Positions 54,228 through 58,882 of a stretch of DNA of 58,882 nt are shown here, piece by piece. The DNA is from an uncultured Acidobacteriia bacterium (GTDB lineage: Bacteria > Acidobacteriota > Terriglobia > Bryobacterales > Bryobacteraceae). The notes under the pieces are model-generated. The model worked only from the letters and a program-made list of their open reading frames with translations, was not told where the DNA came from and ran no database searches. Location of the stretch: positions 1 to 58,882 of the forward strand of contig CAIYHG010000096.1 of NCBI GenBank assembly GCA_903925975.1, in the 5' to 3' direction. Position 1 is the first letter of the stretch, and each line of letters opens with the position of its first letter. The position numbers and the translations under genes were made by a program.

Positions 54228-55535
54228 TCACTTTCGTCGGGAGTCACCCTTCGCCTTGGTCTTCAGTACGATGGGCGTCCCTTGAAACCCGAACTGCTTT
54301 CGTAGCTGGTTGATCAGGTAACGCTCGTGCGAAAAGTGGAGCGGGCCGAAGCGGTCGGTGAAGACCACGAACGCCGGCGGGCGGATCGAGTGCTGGGTCA
54401 GATAGAAGATCCGGCGCTCCTCGAAGTGCAGGTTTTCCACGAATCTGTTCAGTTCGCCGGTGGTGATGCGCCGCGAGGCCGATTCGTACACTTCCTTAAC
54501 GCGCGCGAAAAGGGCCTCCACCCCGGCGCCGGTCTTGGCGGAGATGAACGCCACGGGCGCGTAATCCAGAAACTTCAGGCGGTCCCGAACCTGCTGCTCA
54601 AACTCCTCCCGCGTGGTTCCGGGCTTCATCTGGTCGCACTTGTTCACGCAGACTATGACGGCGCGGCCGCCCTCGTGGGCGTAGCCCGCGATGGTCGCAT
54701 CGAGCGACACCACGCCTTCGGTGGCATCCATCACGAGTAGAATCACGTGGGCCATGCGGATATTCCGGCGGGCCATGACCACGCTGAGCTTTTCGGCCAT
54801 CAGATCGGTCTTGCCCTTGCGGCGGATGCCCGCGGTATCCACGAAGACGTAGCTGACGCCATTCCGCACCACGGTCTCGTCCACGGCGTCGCGGGTGGTG
54901 CCGGCCACGGGCGATACGATGGCTCGCTCGGCTCCTGAAAACGTGTTCAGCAGAGTCGATTTGCCGACGTTCGGCCGGCCGATGATCGCCACCTTGATAC
55001 ATTCCGGCTCCGGCCCTTCCGAAGGCGCCTCGTCCGAAAAGCCCGTGGTTACGTGATCGAGCAGCGCATCGACTCCGGTTGCGTGTTCGGCCGAAATCGG
55101 GAACACGTCGGGAAACCCGATTTCGTAGAAGTCGTTAGCCAGATCCAGATGAGAAGCCGTATCCGCTTTATTGACGGCCACGGAGACAGGCTTCCCCAGG
55201 CGCTGAAGCATGCGCGCCAGATCGCGGTCCGAGCCCGTAATTCCGTCCCGGCCATTGACCAGGAAGATGATATGGGCCGCGCTCGCCAGCGCCGATTCCG
55301 CCTGCTTCAGAATCTGGCTGGGGATATACTCGTGCTCATCGACGACAATGCCGCCGGTGTCCACCAGTTCGAAACGGCGGCTATCGTATTCTGCACTACC
55401 GTGTATGCGGTCGCGCGTGATTCCAGGTTCGTCGCCAGTGATGGCGCGGCGTTGTCCGGTTATCCGATTGAAAAGCGTGGATTTGCCGACGTTGGGCCGC
55501 CCCACAATGACCACCGTGGGTAAGGCGTTGGGCAT
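54228..55535 (-). CDS. der: Ribosome biogenesis GTPase Der
   Basis: 435 residues with two GTPase domains: G1 GRPNVGKSTLFN near residue 11 and GRPNVGKSTLLN near residue 189; G3 DTGGIV and DTAGIRRKGK; G4 NKAD and NKCD. A C-terminal KH-like domain (FVVFTDRFGPLHFSHERYLINQLRKQFGF in pieces) completes the EngA/Der layout for 50S assembly. Short basic tail. It is divergent from galM. Confidence 0.96.
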   Translation of the reverse strand: MPNALPTVVIVGRPNVGKSTLFNRITGQRRAITGDEPGITRDRIHGSAEYDSRRFELVDTGGIVVDEHEYIPSQILKQAESALASAAHIIFLVNGRDGITGSDRDLARMLQRLGKPVSVAVNKADTASHLDLANDFYEIGFPDVFPISAEHATGVDALLDHVTTGFSDEAPSEGPEPECIKVAIIGRPNVGKSTLLNTFSGAERAIVSPVAGTTRDAVDETVVRNGVSYVFVDTAGIRRKGKTDLMAEKLSVVMARRNIRMAHVILLVMDATEGVVSLDATIAGYAHEGGRAVIVCVNKCDQMKPGTTREEFEQQVRDRLKFLDYAPVAFISAKTGAGVEALFARVKEVYESASRRITTGELNRFVENLHFEERRIFYLTQHSIRPPAFVVFTDRFGPLHFSHERYLINQLRKQFGFQGTPIVLKTKAKGDSRRK

Positions 55536-55595
55536 GAACCTTTATGATACCAGCCGTTGACCCGCCCTCGCGGAACGCCTACCATAGCAGCAGAA

Positions 55596-56738
55596 ATGAC
55601 TAGGCGCTGGAAACTCGCGAGCGCGCTGCTGCTGGCAGCGCTTACAGCCGGGGCGCAGACGGCCCCGCAGAACGGGAAACCGCAGGTGACCCGGGAACCC
55701 TTCGGCAAGACGGCCGGGGGAGAGGCGGTGGACCTCTACCGCCTGGCGAACGGCCGCGGCATGGAAGCCGCGATCATCACTTACGGCGGCGTTCTGGTTT
55801 CGCTCACCGCCCCGGACCGCAACGGCAAGTTCGCCGACATCGTGCTGGGCTGCCCCGATGTCGCCTGCTATGAGAAGCAGACGGCGCATTTCGGAGGCCT
55901 CGTCGGCCGCTACGCGAATCGCATCGGCGGCGCGAAGTTCGCGTTGAACGGCAAGGAGTACCTGCTCCCCAAGAACAACGGCCCGAACACCCTCCACGGC
56001 GGGCCGAAGAGCTTCGACGCGCACATGTGGACCGCGAAACCCCGGCAGGACGCTTCCGGCGCGGCCGTTGACCTGACCATGGTGAGCCCTGATGGCGAGG
56101 AGGGCTTCCCGGGCAAGCTTACGGTGAAAGTGACCTATACCCTTACGCCCGCGAACGAACTCCGCATGGACTACACCGCCACCACGGATCGCGACACGGT
56201 AGTCAACCTGACGAATCACGCCTATTTCAATCTGGCGGGCCAAGGCGCCGGCAGCATCCTCGATCACGAAGTTGCGATCTACGCCGATCAGTTCACGCCC
56301 ACGGATTCCACACAGATCCCCACGGGCCAACTCCGCTCCGTCGCTGGTACGCCGTTCGACTTCAGGCAACTCACCAGAATCGGCGCGCGCATCGACCAGA
56401 ACGACGAACAGTTGAAGACCGGCGCCGGATACGACCACAACTGGGTGGTCCGCAAAGGGCAGCAGCCGCTCGTGAAAGCCGCCGAGGCGTATGAGCCCAA
56501 GTCGGGCCGGGTTCTGGAGGTGCGGACGACCGAGCCGGGCGTGCAGTTCTATACCGGCAACTTCCTGGACGGAACCATCCGCGGCAAAGCTGGGGTGGCA
56601 TATGCGCGCCGCAGCGGCTTCTGCCTGGAGACGCAGCACTACCCGGATTCGCCGAACCACCCCTCGTTCCCCAGCACGACGCTGAAGCCGGGGGCGGAGT
56701 ACCGCACCACGACGGTCTACGCGTTTTCGGCGCGATAG
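55596..56738 (+). CDS. galM: Aldose 1-epimerase (galactose mutarotase), exported
   Basis: 380 residues from ATG 55596, where a signal peptide begins (LASALLLAALTAGAQ); an upstream ATG would hide it. The beta-sandwich has RYANRIGGAKFALNG, NTLHGGPKSFDAHMW with the catalytic His, LTNHAYFNLAGQG with a second His, and the base Glu in VQFYTGNFLDG...FCLETQHYPDSPNH. It interconverts alpha and beta anomers of sugars, here in the periplasm. It is divergent from der and followed 24 bases later by the siroheme gene. Confidence 0.93.
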   Translation: MTRRWKLASALLLAALTAGAQTAPQNGKPQVTREPFGKTAGGEAVDLYRLANGRGMEAAIITYGGVLVSLTAPDRNGKFADIVLGCPDVACYEKQTAHFGGLVGRYANRIGGAKFALNGKEYLLPKNNGPNTLHGGPKSFDAHMWTAKPRQDASGAAVDLTMVSPDGEEGFPGKLTVKVTYTLTPANELRMDYTATTDRDTVVNLTNHAYFNLAGQGAGSILDHEVAIYADQFTPTDSTQIPTGQLRSVAGTPFDFRQLTRIGARIDQNDEQLKTGAGYDHNWVVRKGQQPLVKAAEAYEPKSGRVLEVRTTEPGVQFYTGNFLDGTIRGKAGVAYARRSGFCLETQHYPDSPNHPSFPSTTLKPGAEYRTTTVYAFSAR

Positions 56739-56761
56739 GGGGATGGCCGCGCCCGAGCAGC

Positions 56762-57226
56762 ATGCTACATTCTGGATTGATTCATCAACCTGTGTTGCAG
56801 CACTATCCGGCGTTTCTCGATCTGAAAGACCGGTCAGTCCTGGTTGTGGGAGCCGGCAGGGTGGCGCTCCGGAAGACAAGAGGCTTGCTGGAAGCCGGCG
56901 CGAAAGTGACGGTGGTGGCGCCGGAATGGGAACCGGAGTTCGAGCAGCTTCCCGTCCACTTGGCGCAGCGCCGTTTTCGCGCCTCGGATCTAGTGGGTAT
57001 GAGCCTGGTGTTCGCGGCGACGGATGATCGTCTGACGAACCACCGTGTAGGCGTAGCCGCGAAGGGAAAAGGGATCTTCGCCAACATCGCAGACTCAGCG
57101 GAGGAATGCAGCTTCATCGTCCCCGCGCGTCTGCACCGTGGCAACGTACAGATCGCTATTTCGACGGGCGGCGAAAACCCCCGTGTTTCCGCCCAATTGC
57201 GCCGCAAACTGGAAGACGCGCTATAG
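56762..57226 (+). CDS. Precorrin-2 dehydrogenase-like protein (siroheme pathway)
   Basis: 154 residues. HYPAFLDLKDRSVLVVGAGRVALRKTRGLLE holds the NAD site GxGxxA of the CysG N-terminal/Met8 family. Then GMSLVFAATDDRLTNHRV, DSAEECSFIVPARLHRGN and QIAISTGGENPRVSAQLRRKLE follow, all typical. It oxidises precorrin-2 to sirohydrochlorin on the way to siroheme. The helical dimerisation part after residue 150 is missing compared with full-length CysG-N, as in the shorter YlnF type. Start by ATG; GTG/TTG codons downstream are also possible. Confidence 0.85.
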   Translation: MLHSGLIHQPVLQHYPAFLDLKDRSVLVVGAGRVALRKTRGLLEAGAKVTVVAPEWEPEFEQLPVHLAQRRFRASDLVGMSLVFAATDDRLTNHRVGVAAKGKGIFANIADSAEECSFIVPARLHRGNVQIAISTGGENPRVSAQLRRKLEDAL

Positions 57227-57308
57227 CCGCCCGCGAAGAGCCGAAGACGGCGCGGTCTGATTTGACACAGCAGTCCAGTGTACGTTTATAATAAATAAAC
57301 AACATTGC

Positions 57309-57757
<449 letters not shown>

Positions 57758-57946
57758 TTGCCCATTCCGGCCGAGGATCTTCAATCTATCGCCAGCCTTC
57801 TTGCCGCCAGCTACCTCCGGCTCCGCGCCCAACGCCGACGCCAGCCGCCACTTGATAGTCCGCCGACACCGAGCCCTCATGGACACGAGGTTAACGGCCT
57901 TGAGAAAGGAGAAAGTCGTGGAAACCACGATGCAGAAACAGATTGA
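57758..57946 (+). CDS. Small 62-residue protein of the DUF2924/recombinase module
   Basis: 62 residues from TTG 57758, which has GAGGTGA about 7 bases upstream. It starts PIPAEDLQSIASLLAASYLRL, an amphipathic helix, followed by an Arg/Gln/Pro-rich basic segment and a charged end. It overlaps the DUF2924 start by 29 bases in another frame. No family recognised. Short and partly low-complexity, so the call depends on the ribosome site and the tight overlap. Confidence 0.5.
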   Translation: MPIPAEDLQSIASLLAASYLRLRAQRRRQPPLDSPPTPSPHGHEVNGLEKGESRGNHDAETD

Positions 57947-58436
57947 CGACCTGGCCAGGATGACCGTCGGCCAACTCAAGCAGAAACACCTGGAGGTGTT
58001 CGGGGAGGAGTCCCGCTCGAACCACAAGCAGTTCTTGTTCCGGAGGATCGCCTGGCGCATCCAGGCGCTGGCCGAAGGCGGACTCTCCGAACGCGCGCGC
58101 CGCCGCGCCCTGGAGATCGCCAACGACGCCGACCTGCGCATCCGGGCACCCAAGACCATGTTTGGGCAGGATCGCGGCCTAGTGCCCAGGCTGACCAGAA
58201 CCTGTAACGTCGCCGGCAATCTCGACTCGCGGCTTCCACCCTGCGGTTCCTACCTCGAGCGGGAGTATAAGGGCCAACGCATCATCGTGAAGGTCCTGGT
58301 CGGCGGGTTCGAGTTCGAGGGGCGAATCTACCGGTCCCTCAGCGCGATTGCCACTGAAGTCACTGGCACCAAGTGGAACGGCTTCCTGTTCTTCGGGTGC
58401 GCCTCGAACAACGGTGGAGCAGATGAGAAACGGTAA
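57918..58436 (+). CDS. DUF2924 family protein
   Basis: 172 residues from GTG 57918, with AAGGAG 6 bases upstream; the protein opens ETTMQKQIDDLARMTVGQL. The core KHLEVFGEESRSNHKQFLFRRIAWRIQALAEGG (in pieces), GSYLEREYKGQRIIVKVL and GTKWNGFLFFG is the DUF2924 pattern, a basic domain found next to large serine recombinases in mobile elements and phages. It probably binds DNA or assists recombination; the function is not proven. It overlaps the recombinase start by 14 bases. Confidence 0.88.
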   Translation: METTMQKQIDDLARMTVGQLKQKHLEVFGEESRSNHKQFLFRRIAWRIQALAEGGLSERARRRALEIANDADLRIRAPKTMFGQDRGLVPRLTRTCNVAGNLDSRLPPCGSYLEREYKGQRIIVKVLVGGFEFEGRIYRSLSAIATEVTGTKWNGFLFFGCASNNGGADEKR

Positions 58437-58882
58437 CGGCAGGCGTAGAGTTGCGGCCACGACCGAGCAGGCGTCGGCCAGGACGATCCGGTGCGCGATC
58501 TACACCCGCAAATCCACGGAGGAGGGCCTCCAACAGGAGTTCAACTCCCTGGACGCCCAGCGCGAAGCCGGCGAGGCCTTCATCGCCGCCCAGAAGCACG
58601 AAGGATGGCAGGTGGTCCCCGAGCATTTTGATGATGGCGGATATACCGGCGGCAACATGGACCGGCCAGCCATCCTGCGCCTTTTGGCAGCCGTCGAATC
58701 GCGGGCCGTGGATTGCATCGTTGTCTATAAGGTCGACCGGCTCAGCCGGTCCCTGATGGACTTCGCCCGGATCATCGAAGTGTTCGACCGAAACGGTGTG
58801 AGCTTCGTTTCGGTCACGCAGCAGTTCAACACGACGACCTCGCTGGGCCGCCTGACGCTGAACATCCTCCTGTCGTTCGCCC
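58423..58882 (+). CDS. Large serine recombinase, N-terminal part (cut by window end)
   Basis: 153 residues are visible. The resolvase domain starts RCAIYTRKSTEEGL, where the catalytic Ser is the S of RKST. FNSLDAQREAGEAFI, DGGYTGGNMDRPAILRLL and DCIVVYKVDRLSRSL are the standard motifs of phage/ICE-type serine integrases with the active-site arginines. The C-terminal zinc and coiled-coil part lies outside the window. The ATG overlaps the DUF2924 stop by 14 bases. With the nearby tRNA this marks the start of a likely integrated element. Confidence 0.93.
   Translation, partial: MRNGNGRRRVAATTEQASARTIRCAIYTRKSTEEGLQQEFNSLDAQREAGEAFIAAQKHEGWQVVPEHFDDGGYTGGNMDRPAILRLLAAVESRAVDCIVVYKVDRLSRSLMDFARIIEVFDRNGVSFVSVTQQFNTTTSLGRLTLNILLSFA

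Noticed and set aside
55542..56879. 445-residue minus-strand frame opposite galM
   Set aside because: Complete overlap with a recognisable aldose epimerase; GC-driven antisense frame without motifs.

Overview
The window reads as a GC-rich chromosomal segment of an acidobacterium, most likely of the Bryobacterales/Solibacteraceae group. The best lineage markers are a secreted protein with the Solibacter-type C-terminal domain (TIGR03437-like, 19456-22257), tandem secreted carboxypeptidase-regulatory-like proteins, a TonB protein with a large cytoplasmic N-terminus, TPR proteins, many TTG/GTG starts, and a housekeeping gene mix typical of that phylum. This assignment is inference from protein character, not from a search.

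Left edge (1-5963): a transposase-like C-terminal remnant, a uracil-DNA-glycosylase-like protein, the condensin SMC and an enoyl-CoA hydratase. 6123-9943: a YqgE/AlgH protein that carries a signal peptide, then two translationally coupled secreted beta-sandwich proteins. 10057-16232 is a co-directional minus-strand run in the order gyrA, larE, lipA, a peroxiredoxin, nuoI, cysE (DNA topology, sulfur and redox chemistry). 16413-19462: a GT39 membrane glycosyltransferase, a DksA-type zinc-finger regulator with a clear intrinsic terminator, and a NadD-like nucleotidyltransferase. 19456-27641 on the minus strand: a propeller/TIGR03437 surface protein, and a probable operon of a beta-helix/Ig/BACON protein, folD, coaE and an HtrA protease.

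28642-36524: a Ycf48-like propeller; a 44-residue membrane protein coupled to a sodium:solute symporter; a small secreted protein; glgC with a DedA gene; alanine dehydrogenase; a LolA-like protein; a CDGSH protein. 36867-41812: greB, a VOC protein, a ferredoxin-type aldo/keto reductase, a Yip1/TPR membrane protein, and a SurA-like PPIase. 41856-47110 is the most unusual region. It holds a fusion of a degenerate JAMM/MPN domain, a transmembrane segment, an Fn3-like segment and a TonB domain. Divergent from it are a zinc-ribbon protein coupled to a TPR protein, followed by a lone ExbD-like periplasmic domain with a lipoprotein-like leader.

47262-57226: a second GT39 enzyme, a small two-helix protein, a LolC/E permease coupled to lysS, a divergent GT2 glycosyltransferase sharing a symmetric promoter with lysS, a hairpin-rich inverted repeat between convergent genes, a methyltransferase, bactofilin, Der, galactose mutarotase and a siroheme-pathway dehydrogenase. 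At the right edge a tRNA-Asn is followed by what looks like the start of a mobile element: a 62-residue ORF, a DUF2924 protein and a serine recombinase cut by the window end, all overlapping.

Most genes are ordinary chromosomal ones. The candidates for something new are the JAMM-TonB/zinc-ribbon/TPR/ExbD-like neighbourhood, the small symporter partner, the DUF2924-recombinase module, the duplicated module inside the TIGR03437 domain, and the covarying inverted-repeat element.
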